Shown here: piece after piece, positions 6,486 to 13,718 of the stretch
Layout of the letters: each line of letters begins with the position of its first letter
Position numbering within the stretch: position 1 is the first letter of the stretch
Origin: Solirubrobacteraceae bacterium
GTDB lineage: Bacteria; Actinomycetota; Thermoleophilia; Solirubrobacterales; Solirubrobacteraceae
Reading direction: 5' to 3'
Assembly (NCBI GenBank): GCA_030038955.1
Contig: JASHQV010000295.1
Span: 1-21,385, forward strand
DNA length: 21,385 nt
Position numbers and translations under genes: made by a program
Notes under the pieces: generated by a model
What the model saw: only the letters and a program-made list of their open reading frames with translations
What the model was told of the DNA's origin: nothing
Database searches by the model: none

Positions 6486-7787
6486 TCAGGAGCGGGTGAA
6501 GCGCCGGCCCGTGACCGGCGAGGCGTCCTCGTCGAGCCGCGGGTGGCTCTTGCTGCGGCCGCCGCCGTTGCCACTGCCGCCGCCGTTGCTGGCGCCGTTG
6601 CCGCCGTCGGCGTTGGCGGCTGCCGCTTCTAGCCGGGCCAGCCGCTCAGGCGTCATCGCGGTGGCGTCCTCGTTGTCGGCCAGCCAGGCGCGGGCCTCGG
6701 CGGCGTCAGCCTCGTCGCGGACGACCTGCTTGCCGGCCGCGTAGTACTTGTCGATCTCGGCGAACAGCTGATCGACGAGCTCCTCGGTCCTGACCTTTCG
6801 GATCGGCTCGCCCTTGGAGTAGATCATGCCTGCGTCTCTCGCTCCGGTGATCCCGAAGTCCGCGTGGCGGGCCTCGCCGATGCCGTTGACGACGCAGCCG
6901 AGCACCGACACCTCGATCGGATCGTCGTAGGCCCGCAGCCGCTCCTCGATCTCGGCCACGACCGTGTCCATGTCGAACTGCAGCCGTCCGCACGTCGGGC
7001 AGGCGATCAGCACCGGGCCGCGCTCGCGCAGCTTCAGCGCCTTGAGGATCTCCCAGGCGACCTTGACCTCCTCCTCGGCATGGAAGGTCGACAGCGAGAT
7101 CCGGATCGTGTCGCCGATCCCGTCGGCCAGCAGCGTGCCGAGGCCGACCGCGGACTTCAGCGAGCCGGACCACTTGGTGCCCGCCTCGGTGATCCCGAGG
7201 TGCAGCGGGTACGGGATCTTCGTGGCCAGCATCCGGTTGGAGGCGATCGTGTTCGGCACCGACGTCGACTTCATCGACACCTTGAAGTTGTCGAACTCGA
7301 GGCTCTCCATCAGCTCCACGAACTCGACCGCGGCCGTGACCAGCGCCTCCACCGGGTTGGAGTACTCGAGCTCGCGTAGATGCCTCGGCAGCGAGCCCGA
7401 GTTGACGCCGATCCGCAGCGGCGTGCCGAGCTCCTTGGCGTGCGCGACCACCTGCGCGACCTTGTCCGGCCCGCCGATGTTGCCGGGGTTCACGCGGACG
7501 CAGTGAGCGCCGGCGTCGAGCGCCTTCAGCGCCAGCGTGTGGTTGAAGTGGATGTCCGCGATCACCGGGATCGGCGAGTCCCGGACGATCGTCTTCAGCG
7601 CTTCCGCGTCCTTGTCGCGGGGAACCGCGACGCGCACGAGGTCCGCCCCGGCCTCGGCCACCCGCTTGATCTGGGCCATCGTCGCGCCCAGGTCAGCCGT
7701 CTCCGTCTTCGTCATCGTCTGGACGACGACCGGCGCTCCGCCGCCGATCGGTACCCCGCCGACCTCGATCTGGCGTTCGGATGCCAT
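6486..7787 (-). CDS. ispG: 4-hydroxy-3-methylbut-2-enyl diphosphate synthase (IspG/GcpE)
   Basis: Catalyses the penultimate MEP-pathway step, converting MEcPP to HMBPP with a [4Fe-4S] cluster and external reductant. The first 365 residues or so are the family core: PVVVQTMTKTETADLGATM near the start, VPRDKDAEALK, ADIHFNHTLAL, VRVNPGNIG, and the cluster ligands Cys263 and Cys266 (ACPTCGR) and Cys298 (LGCVVNGIGEA). The last 65-70 residues are an extra tail, first Ala/Glu-rich and helical, then Gly/Asn/Ser-rich, ending in a basic TGRRFTRS. The start is an ATG preceded by a TACACT box seven bases away and no Shine-Dalgarno, which suggests a leaderless message. It is convergent with sodA. Confidence 0.95.
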   Translation of the reverse strand: MASERQIEVGGVPIGGGAPVVVQTMTKTETADLGATMAQIKRVAEAGADLVRVAVPRDKDAEALKTIVRDSPIPVIADIHFNHTLALKALDAGAHCVRVNPGNIGGPDKVAQVVAHAKELGTPLRIGVNSGSLPRHLRELEYSNPVEALVTAAVEFVELMESLEFDNFKVSMKSTSVPNTIASNRMLATKIPYPLHLGITEAGTKWSGSLKSAVGLGTLLADGIGDTIRISLSTFHAEEEVKVAWEILKALKLRERGPVLIACPTCGRLQFDMDTVVAEIEERLRAYDDPIEVSVLGCVVNGIGEARHADFGITGARDAGMIYSKGEPIRKVRTEELVDQLFAEIDKYYAAGKQVVRDEADAAEARAWLADNEDATAMTPERLARLEAAAANADGGNGASNGGGSGNGGGRSKSHPRLDEDASPVTGRRFTRS

Positions 7788-7794
7788 ACGCCTG

Positions 7795-7800
7795 AGTGTA
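7795..7800 (-). promoter_or_regulatory. Possible -10 box of ispG (leaderless)
   Basis: TACACT on the minus strand ends seven bases before the ispG ATG, so transcription would begin at or one base before the start codon. No good -35 box is present. The same box appears before the 8476-10014 gene. Confidence 0.4.
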
Positions 7801-7943
7801 GAGGCCGAGTTGGACCTGAGACCGATTGCGGGACCGCGGTCGCGCAGCGTTCCGGCGAACTTCCTTCTGCCGCTGCACGTGCGCGCCTGGCGAGCGCCGC
7901 ACGAGCGCGCAGCAGAGCCTCTACGGAGCTGATTAACCGAGTG

Positions 7944-8357
7944 CTAACCGGCGGCGGCGGTGGGCGGGGTGCCACCACCCCCGCTGCCGCGTCGCCAGGC
8001 GACGTATGCGAGTCCACCGCCGCCGATCACGACGACGATCAGGACCACCAGCAGCGGCGTCGAGATGATCGATCCGGCAGAGCCTTGAGAGCTCTGGCTG
8101 GCGCCCGGAACCGGCCGTCCGAGCTGGCGAAACAGCTGATCTTCGATCACTTGGTAACAGCCGCTGTATTCCTTGACGTCCGCGGGCATCGTGTTCAGGG
8201 CCCGGCGCAGCTCAGCGACGCTGTAGTGGCGAGTCAGCTGGCCGTTGTGCTTGTAGCAGTCGGAGGTTGGCTGCGCCAGCGCTAGCGCCTGGCTAGGCAG
8301 CAGCGCCAGTGCCAGGAGCACCATGCACACGAGCAGAATCGGCTTGATTCGCGACAT
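7944..8357 (-). CDS. Small secreted protein with two-Cys domain and C-terminal membrane anchor
   Basis: A 137-residue protein of unknown function. It has a signal peptide (KPILLVCMVLLALALLPSQALALA, cleaved near residue 28). A compact domain of about 50 residues follows with DCYKHNGQLTRHYSVAELRRAL, MPADVKEYSGC and YQVIEDQL. Then come a Ser/Gln-rich linker, one membrane helix (TPLLVVLIVVVIGGGGLAYVAW) and a short WRRGSGGGG tail that should lie inside. The two Cys likely form a disulfide outside the cell. I believe this domain recurs in Thermoleophilia genomes, but I cannot name a family. I chose the ATG at 8357 because the signal peptide begins there; the longer frame to 8405 would put 16 extra residues before it. 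It lies behind the glycosyltransferase on the same strand, 118 bases away. Confidence 0.75.
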   Translation of the reverse strand: MSRIKPILLVCMVLLALALLPSQALALAQPTSDCYKHNGQLTRHYSVAELRRALNTMPADVKEYSGCYQVIEDQLFRQLGRPVPGASQSSQGSAGSIISTPLLVVLIVVVIGGGGLAYVAWRRGSGGGGTPPTAAAG

Positions 8358-8365
8358 CGAGGCGG

Positions 8366-8371
8366 AATTTA
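8366..8371 (-). promoter_or_regulatory. Possible -10 box of the small secreted protein gene
   Basis: TAAATT on the minus strand ends eight bases before the ATG at 8357, and no Shine-Dalgarno sequence is present. The spacing fits a leaderless transcript. No -35 match is obvious. Confidence 0.3.
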
Positions 8372-8421
8372 GTGGCTCGGTCGGACCTGCTAGTCGCAGC
8401 CTCAAGGGAGTCGCCAGGGGC

Positions 8422-8440
8422 GTTGTGCCTGAATCACAAC
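8422..8440. promoter_or_regulatory. Short inverted repeat, possible operator
   Basis: GTTGTG and CACAAC flank seven bases in the 118-base gap between the glycosyltransferase stop and the small secreted protein gene. It stands about 65-83 bases upstream of that gene's start. It could be an operator or a weak terminator hairpin for the glycosyltransferase. Confidence 0.25.
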
Positions 8441-8475
8441 CTCGGCGGCCGTGTTGACCAAGGACACTTACCAGG

Positions 8476-10014
8476 CTAGCGCTGGATCAGGATCGCCGGC
8501 CCGAGCCGCGGGTGCGAAGGCAGGAGTGCACCCGCCCTAGCAGCGAGCACCGCCGGTGATCCCCGCCATTCCGGCGAAACGCGGAAGCTGACGATCAGCA
8601 CGCCAGCCACGATTCGGGTTGAGATCAGTCGGGCTCCACGGAGCGGAGCGCGTGACACAGCGTCGATCGGATCGGCAAGGACGATCACCTCCGCCACCGA
8701 CACGGAGGCAGGCGACGACGGGATCCCCGAATAGCTGAACGTCGATTGGGGCAGGTAGATTGCCAGCGGCTGCTCCGCCACGTTGCCCGCATAGGTGACG
8801 ATCGCCCTTGGCGCCGCGGGCTTCCCGAGCGCCGAGGCGACCGCGCGCCAGTCGGGCCGCTGGTAAGCAGGATCGCCGTCGATCTTCGCCGTGGCCCAGA
8901 TGAACCCGGCGAGCAGCGCGACCAGCACCGCCGCTCCGGGGACGCGCAGGCGAGACGTAGTGCAGGCCGCCCCGACGACGACGCTGAGCGGGACCCATGC
9001 CACGATGAAGTTGCGGGAGAACACATAGTCGTGACCGAGCTCGGCCAGCAGCACCGGCACGAGCAGCGCGAAGGCGGCGACGGCTCCGGCGCGGGCCGCG
9101 CCCGCACGCTCGGATCGCTCGCCTCCGAAGGCGATCAAGACGAGCACGATCGCCAGCAGCAGCGCCGCACCGGGAAGGCCCCAGCTGAGCGCCGTGCTCC
9201 GGTACAGCTGCGAGGCTCCGAAGTCAACCGGGATCTGCTCGAGCCGCACGTACAGAGGAAACTGCTGCAGCCAGGACAGCAGCGGGTGAGACGTGTCCTC
9301 GACCACGAGCGGTACGAGCGCAAGCTGAACGGCGGCCACCGCCGCCACGGCGATCGCGCTTAGCCGCGTGCGCTGATGCCAGAGCATCCAAAGCGCTTCC
9401 GGGGCGATCACGAAACCCGCGTAGAAGTGCGTCAGCAGCGCCAGGCCCGAGCAGATGGCCCAGATGACCGCATCGGCGACGGCGCCGGTGCGCAGGTAGC
9501 GGGCCCAGAACAGCAGCGAGAGAGCGCCGAGCAGTCCGAACAGCATGTACGCGCGAGCTTCCTGCGAGTACCAGATGAGGAACGGGCTGAAGGTCGCCAA
9601 GGCAGCCGCGGCCAGCCCGGCCCGCCGCGAGACGAGCTCCCTCCCACACAGGTAGCTGACGGGGATCAGCGCCGTTCCCGCGACGGACGAGAGCGAACGT
9701 AGTCCGAACTCACCCGCGCCGAACAGCCGAGTCCAAATCCAGGCGAGCATGAAGTACAGCGGCGGCGTCGACTCGTGCGCTGCGATCGCGCTGAGCATCC
9801 CGCCAAACGAGAGCCCGACCTCGTGCACGGTGGTCGCCTCATCCAGCCAGAAGCTCTGGCTGGTCAGGGTGCTAAAGCGCAGCAGCCCGGCCGCGACGGT
9901 CAGCGCCACCGCCATCCAGCCCTCGGGGCTGAGCGAGTCCACGCCCACCCTGTGACCGCGAGCACGCGCGACCTGCCGGCCTTCGCCGGGGCGCGGCTGC
10001 GTCACGAGGGGCAT
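8476..10014 (-). CDS. GT-C fold membrane glycosyltransferase (GT39/PMT_2-like)
   Basis: A 512-residue polytopic membrane protein. A cytoplasmic tail of about 30 residues is followed by a first membrane helix and then SFWLDEATT with the Asp58-Glu59 pair in the first outside loop, the catalytic acidic motif of GT-C enzymes using polyprenyl-phosphate sugars. The next loop has HESTPPLYFMLAWIW and FGLRSLSSVAGT, typical of the PMT_2/ArnT-like superfamily. About ten more hydrophobic segments follow, then a C-terminal outside domain of about 120 residues (DWRAVASALG, AIVTYAGN). The acceptor, a protein or glycan at the cell surface, cannot be told from sequence. It is divergent from a lipoprotein hydrolase gene 59 bases away. 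Confidence 0.82.
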   Translation of the reverse strand: MPLVTQPRPGEGRQVARARGHRVGVDSLSPEGWMAVALTVAAGLLRFSTLTSQSFWLDEATTVHEVGLSFGGMLSAIAAHESTPPLYFMLAWIWTRLFGAGEFGLRSLSSVAGTALIPVSYLCGRELVSRRAGLAAAALATFSPFLIWYSQEARAYMLFGLLGALSLLFWARYLRTGAVADAVIWAICSGLALLTHFYAGFVIAPEALWMLWHQRTRLSAIAVAAVAAVQLALVPLVVEDTSHPLLSWLQQFPLYVRLEQIPVDFGASQLYRSTALSWGLPGAALLLAIVLVLIAFGGERSERAGAARAGAVAAFALLVPVLLAELGHDYVFSRNFIVAWVPLSVVVGAACTTSRLRVPGAAVLVALLAGFIWATAKIDGDPAYQRPDWRAVASALGKPAAPRAIVTYAGNVAEQPLAIYLPQSTFSYSGIPSSPASVSVAEVIVLADPIDAVSRAPLRGARLISTRIVAGVLIVSFRVSPEWRGSPAVLAARAGALLPSHPRLGPAILIQR

Positions 10015-10022
10015 CGGTGCCG

Positions 10023-10028
10023 AGTGTA
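10023..10028 (-). promoter_or_regulatory. Possible -10 box of the glycosyltransferase gene (leaderless)
   Basis: TACACT on the minus strand ends eight bases before the ATG at 10014, the same hexamer and spacing class as before ispG. No Shine-Dalgarno sequence and no clear -35 are seen. Confidence 0.35.
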
Positions 10029-10073
10029 GGAGAATCGCCTACGTGGCTTAGGAAGGACGAACCGCGACCGCCT

Positions 10074-11690
10074 ATGCTGACCGGCTTGCCCGGCTCGCGG
10101 ATCGCCTTACGCCTGTGCTGTGCCGCCACCGTGCTCGGCGCGCTTGTCGCCGGCTGTGGATCGACGGCACTTGCGCCGCTGCATCGGACGCACAGCAATC
10201 TGATCTCGATCTTCGAGGACGAGCACTTCCTGCACACCGATCCGTCGAAGGCTCTGAGCACGTTCAAGGCGCTCGGGGTGGACGAGGTGCGGGTGTTCAT
10301 CCCGTGGGCCTCCTTCGCCCCGGACCCAATGGCCACCACCGCCCCGGCGTTCAACGCCTCAGATCCGGCGGCGTACCCAGCCACCAACTGGATCCTGCTC
10401 GATGAGATCGTCCGCGACGCCGCCGCGGACAGGATTGGGATAGACCTCACGATTGGGGGACCGATACCGACGTGGGCCGAAGGACCTGGGGCGCCTCGCG
10501 GGAGCCCGTACGACATCGGCTGGATGCCGTCCGCGTCGCGGTTCGGCCAGTTCGTACACGCGCTCGGGTTGCGCTACAGCGGTCGGTACATTCCGCCGGG
10601 CGAGTCACGCCCGCTGCCGAGGGTCGACTTCTGGTCGATCTGGAACGAGCCGAACTATGGGCACTACCTCTCGCCCCAGGCGGTCGGGTCGGTCGAAGTC
10701 GCGCCGCGCGTGTACCGAAGCCTGCTGGACGCCGCCTGGACGGCACTCGGCGCCACCGGCCATAACCCCCAGCGCGACACCATCCTGATCGGGGAGACGG
10801 CGCCACGTGGCGTCGCCGGCCCCGGCTTGCCGGGCGACTTCGGGGGGATGATGCCGCTGCGCTTCATCCGCGCTCTGTACTGCGTGGGCGCGGACTTGCA
10901 GCGCCTGCAGGGAAAGGCGGCCGTGCAGCGGCGATGCCCGAGCACCGCCGCTGAGGACAAGCGCTTCGTAAGCGACAACCCGGCTCTGTTCAAGGCCTCC
11001 GGGTTCGCGGACCACCCGTACCCGGACGCGTCTGCTCCCAATGTGCGCACCGTCGGGGTGCCCGGTGATTCCGACTACGCCGACTTCGCGGCTCTGTCGA
11101 GCCTGGAGACCACGCTCGACGGCGCCGCCGCTGCGTGGGGTCAGAAGGTGCAACTGCCGATCTACTCCACCGAGTTCGGCTACCGCACCGACCCGCCCAC
11201 CGCGCTCGGCGTGCCGCCGAAGACAGCGGCGCTGTATCTGAATCAAGCTGAGTACCTGAGCTGGCTGAATCCGCGGATCCGCTCCTACGATCAGTATCTG
11301 CTGTTCGACCCAGGTCCGACCGCGCGGTCTGACTTCGACACCGGGCTCGAGTCGTGGATCGGGACTCCAAAGCCCTACGTCTACGACGCCTACCGGATGC
11401 CGCTGTATCTGCCCGTCACGCATGACAGCCGCAACGCCGAGCTGGAGGTGTGGGGTTGCGTCCGCCCTGCGCCCGTGGTGGCCGCCCGCACGCACACGCT
11501 CCAGCGGGTGCAGATCCAGTTCGAGCCCACTGGATCCTCCCGCTATCGCACGCTCAGAACGCTCCGCCTGACCGATCCGCACGGGTACTTCGATGTGCTC
11601 GTCCGCTTCCCGAGCAGCGGACAGGTTCGCCTGCGATGGGCAGGCTCGGGCCGGGCGCTGTACAGCCGCGTACAGGCGATCAGCCTCTGA
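10074..11690 (+). CDS. Lipoprotein glycoside hydrolase-like protein (clan GH-A TIM barrel), paralog 1
   Basis: A 538-residue exported protein. The N-terminus is a lipoprotein signal with lipobox LVAGC (Cys28), so it is likely anchored outside the membrane. The barrel domain shows ALGVDEVRVFIPWASFAPDP, FWSIWNEPNYG with acid/base Glu192, and YSTEFGY with candidate nucleophile Glu367, the arrangement of clan GH-A enzymes such as GH5 and GH39. After RMPLYLP a C-terminal beta domain of about 95 residues begins (LEVWGCVRPA, DPHGYFDVLVRFPSSGQVRLRW). I start it at the ATG 10074 because the signal sequence begins there; a GTG at 10017 would prepend 19 residues. The spaced GGAAGGA at 10051 is too far for a normal ribosome site. 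The substrate is unknown. It is a tandem paralog of the next gene. Confidence 0.8.
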   Translation: MLTGLPGSRIALRLCCAATVLGALVAGCGSTALAPLHRTHSNLISIFEDEHFLHTDPSKALSTFKALGVDEVRVFIPWASFAPDPMATTAPAFNASDPAAYPATNWILLDEIVRDAAADRIGIDLTIGGPIPTWAEGPGAPRGSPYDIGWMPSASRFGQFVHALGLRYSGRYIPPGESRPLPRVDFWSIWNEPNYGHYLSPQAVGSVEVAPRVYRSLLDAAWTALGATGHNPQRDTILIGETAPRGVAGPGLPGDFGGMMPLRFIRALYCVGADLQRLQGKAAVQRRCPSTAAEDKRFVSDNPALFKASGFADHPYPDASAPNVRTVGVPGDSDYADFAALSSLETTLDGAAAAWGQKVQLPIYSTEFGYRTDPPTALGVPPKTAALYLNQAEYLSWLNPRIRSYDQYLLFDPGPTARSDFDTGLESWIGTPKPYVYDAYRMPLYLPVTHDSRNAELEVWGCVRPAPVVAARTHTLQRVQIQFEPTGSSRYRTLRTLRLTDPHGYFDVLVRFPSSGQVRLRWAGSGRALYSRVQAISL

Positions 11691-11723
11691 ACCAGGCGCG
11701 CGCGTGCGATGATCGCGGTCCTA

Positions 11724-11744
11724 GGCGGGCTGCAACGAGCCGCC
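11724..11744 (+). terminator. Imperfect hairpin in the 215-base gap after the lipoprotein hydrolase
   Basis: GGCGG-CT pairs with AGCCGCC (one bulged G) around a 6-nt loop, 34 bases after the stop at 11690. It may end the first hydrolase transcript. The rest of the gap to 11905 shows a 6-bp CAACCC/GGGTTG pair and a C-rich leader before the next gene. I see no small gene and no Shine-Dalgarno sequence in it. Confidence 0.3.
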
Positions 11745-11905
11745 CACGTCGCTGAGCCGACGACGTTCCTCGCCGTGCAGCGCAACCCGGACGCCCGCCG
11801 TGGGTTGTACGTGGGAGCGCGGCCCTCTGCGGGAGAGACGCCTGCGGCCCGCCTGCTCAAGCTCGAATAAGAGCGACCGTCAACCCCCAACCCGTCAGCC
11901 GACCC

Positions 11906-13609
11906 ATGCCCACCATCTCCCAGCTTCTGCCTACGCGCCTGCGGCGGACCACCCTGCTGCTCGCCCTGCTGGGCTGCGTCTGCGCGCTGGCCCTGACCGC
12001 CCATCCGGCGCTCGCGGACCACAGCCAGACCACGATCCTCCAGGACGACCCGCTGATGCTCACCAACCCCAGCGGGACCTTGATGACCGCGCGCGAGCTG
12101 GGCGTCAGCACGATCCGCATCAGCCTCCGGTGGCAGGCGGTCGCACCGGACCCGAACTCCTTCCGGGCGCCGAAGCACTTCAACGCGTCGAGCCCAGCGG
12201 CCTACTCCAAGTCGAAGTGGGCTCCGTTCGACCGGATCGTCGAAGACGCCAAGGCGGACGGGATCACGGTCGACATGGACCTGCTCGGCGGCGCTCCGCT
12301 GTGGGCCACCGGCAAGGGGATGCCTCACATCCACGGCTATCCGTTCCACAACTGGGAGCCCTCGGCGGCGGACTACGGCAAGTTCGTGCGCGCCGTGGCG
12401 ACCCGCTACAGCGGCAACTACGACCCCGTGACCAAGCGCCTCGACCCGGGCAACCCCGACGATCTGCCGCGAGTCAGCTTCTGGTCGATCTGGAACGAGC
12501 CGAACTACGGGCCGAGCATGGCGCCCCAGGCGCTGCCTGACCATGCAGGCGACGTCCCGGACTCGCCCCGCTACTACCGGTCGCTGGTCGACCAGGCGTG
12601 GAGCGCGCTGCACGCCACCGGGCATGGCTCCGACAGGCTGCTGATCGGTGAGCTGGCTCCGCGTGGCGAGCTCGTGTTCGGCAACTTCAACATGATGACC
12701 CCGCTGGTCTTCCTGCGCGCTCTGTACTGCCTGAACGGCAGCTACCACGAGCTGCGCGGCCACACTGCGTCGCTGATGGGCTGCCCGACCACGGCCGCCG
12801 GCTCCCGCAGCTTCGCGGCTCGCAACCCCGCCCTGTTCAAGGCGAGCGGCGTCTCCGACCACCCGTACATGCGCTGGTACCCGCCCGACAGGGAGGAGGA
12901 CTCCTACCAGCCGGCCCACTTCAACGAGATCAAGCCGAACTACGCGACGTTGGCGACGATCGGCAACCTCGAACGTGGGCTCAACCGCGTCGTCGGCGCG
13001 TACGGCTCACACCGGCAGTACGGCGTGTGGATCACCGAGTTCGGCTACATCACCGACCCGCCAGTGGCGCCGAGCCGCACGTATCCCTACCACTACCCGT
13101 CCCAGGCGACCGCCGCCTACTACGACAACTGGGCCGAGTACATCGCCTGGAAGGACTCGCGGATCGCGTCGTTCGACCAGTACCTGCTCCGGGACCCGCG
13201 CAAGCCCAAGCACGGCCAGGGCTACCCCAGCGGCCTGATCAACGCAAACGGCACGAAGAAGGCGGGGTTCGCTGCCTTCCGGATGCCGCTGTATCTGCCG
13301 AAGACCACCGCCTCGAGCAGAACCCAGAGCCTCGAGGTGTGGGGTGCGGTCAGGCCGGTGCACTTCGTCATGCTCGACGAGCCGGGGCTGCCTCAGCACG
13401 TGAACATCCTCTTCAAGGCCAAGGGCACGGGCCGCTACGTGGCTCTGGCGGTGGAGCCGATCAGCTCCTCCGAGGGCTACTTCGACACGCATCTGACGTT
13501 CCCCAGCAGCGGCACGGTCGAGCTGCAGTGGACGTACCCGAGCGACTCGCTGCTGGCCGCGTCCGGCACGACGATCTACAGCCGCACCGTAAGCGTCACG
13601 GTCAAGTAG
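11906..13609 (+). CDS. Secreted glycoside hydrolase-like protein (clan GH-A TIM barrel), paralog 2
   Basis: A 567-residue secreted protein. The basic N-terminus and hydrophobic core end in HPALA-DHS, a signal peptidase I site near residue 37; an LLGC at 21-24 could be a lipobox but sits inside the hydrophobic core. The barrel repeats the paralog 1 pattern: FWSIWNEPNYG with Glu198, ITEFGY with Glu378, LYCLNGSYHELRG, NPALFKASGVSDHPYMRW, and the C-terminal beta domain after RMPLYLPK (LEVWGAVRPVHF, SEGYFDTHLTFPSSGTVELQW). It differs by a longer insert (DREEDSYQPAHFNEIKPNYA) and by soluble rather than lipid-anchored export. No Shine-Dalgarno sequence precedes the ATG. A strong hairpin follows the stop at once. 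The activity and substrate are unknown. Confidence 0.8.
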   Translation: MPTISQLLPTRLRRTTLLLALLGCVCALALTAHPALADHSQTTILQDDPLMLTNPSGTLMTARELGVSTIRISLRWQAVAPDPNSFRAPKHFNASSPAAYSKSKWAPFDRIVEDAKADGITVDMDLLGGAPLWATGKGMPHIHGYPFHNWEPSAADYGKFVRAVATRYSGNYDPVTKRLDPGNPDDLPRVSFWSIWNEPNYGPSMAPQALPDHAGDVPDSPRYYRSLVDQAWSALHATGHGSDRLLIGELAPRGELVFGNFNMMTPLVFLRALYCLNGSYHELRGHTASLMGCPTTAAGSRSFAARNPALFKASGVSDHPYMRWYPPDREEDSYQPAHFNEIKPNYATLATIGNLERGLNRVVGAYGSHRQYGVWITEFGYITDPPVAPSRTYPYHYPSQATAAYYDNWAEYIAWKDSRIASFDQYLLRDPRKPKHGQGYPSGLINANGTKKAGFAAFRMPLYLPKTTASSRTQSLEVWGAVRPVHFVMLDEPGLPQHVNILFKAKGTGRYVALAVEPISSSEGYFDTHLTFPSSGTVELQWTYPSDSLLAASGTTIYSRTVSVTVK

Positions 13610-13616
13610 CCGGGGT

Positions 13617-13641
13617 GGGGAGACGCGGATGCCGTCTCCCC
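13617..13641 (+). terminator. Hairpin terminator after the second hydrolase
   Basis: A perfect 9-bp stem (GGGGAGACG / CGTCTCCCC) with a 7-nt loop starts eight bases after the hydrolase stop. It contains an ATG at 13629 that opens the glcD frame. The terminator role argues that this ATG is not the glcD start. Confidence 0.7.
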
Positions 13642-13718
13642 ACACGACCGCCTCGGACGCCGCCTTCGCCCGCCGTCGGCTCGTGCACATCGCCCCCCAG
13701 GCGCGCAACAATTCCCGC

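Noticed and set aside
11543..12919. Long minus-strand frame (458 residues)
   Set aside because: Antisense to the two hydrolase genes and spans their gap; it shows no domain, signal or coherent composition.
13629..13718. Upstream glcD start at 13629
   Set aside because: Its ATG lies in the loop of a 9-bp terminator hairpin, and the extra 30 residues do not fit GlcD, despite a GGGGAG upstream.
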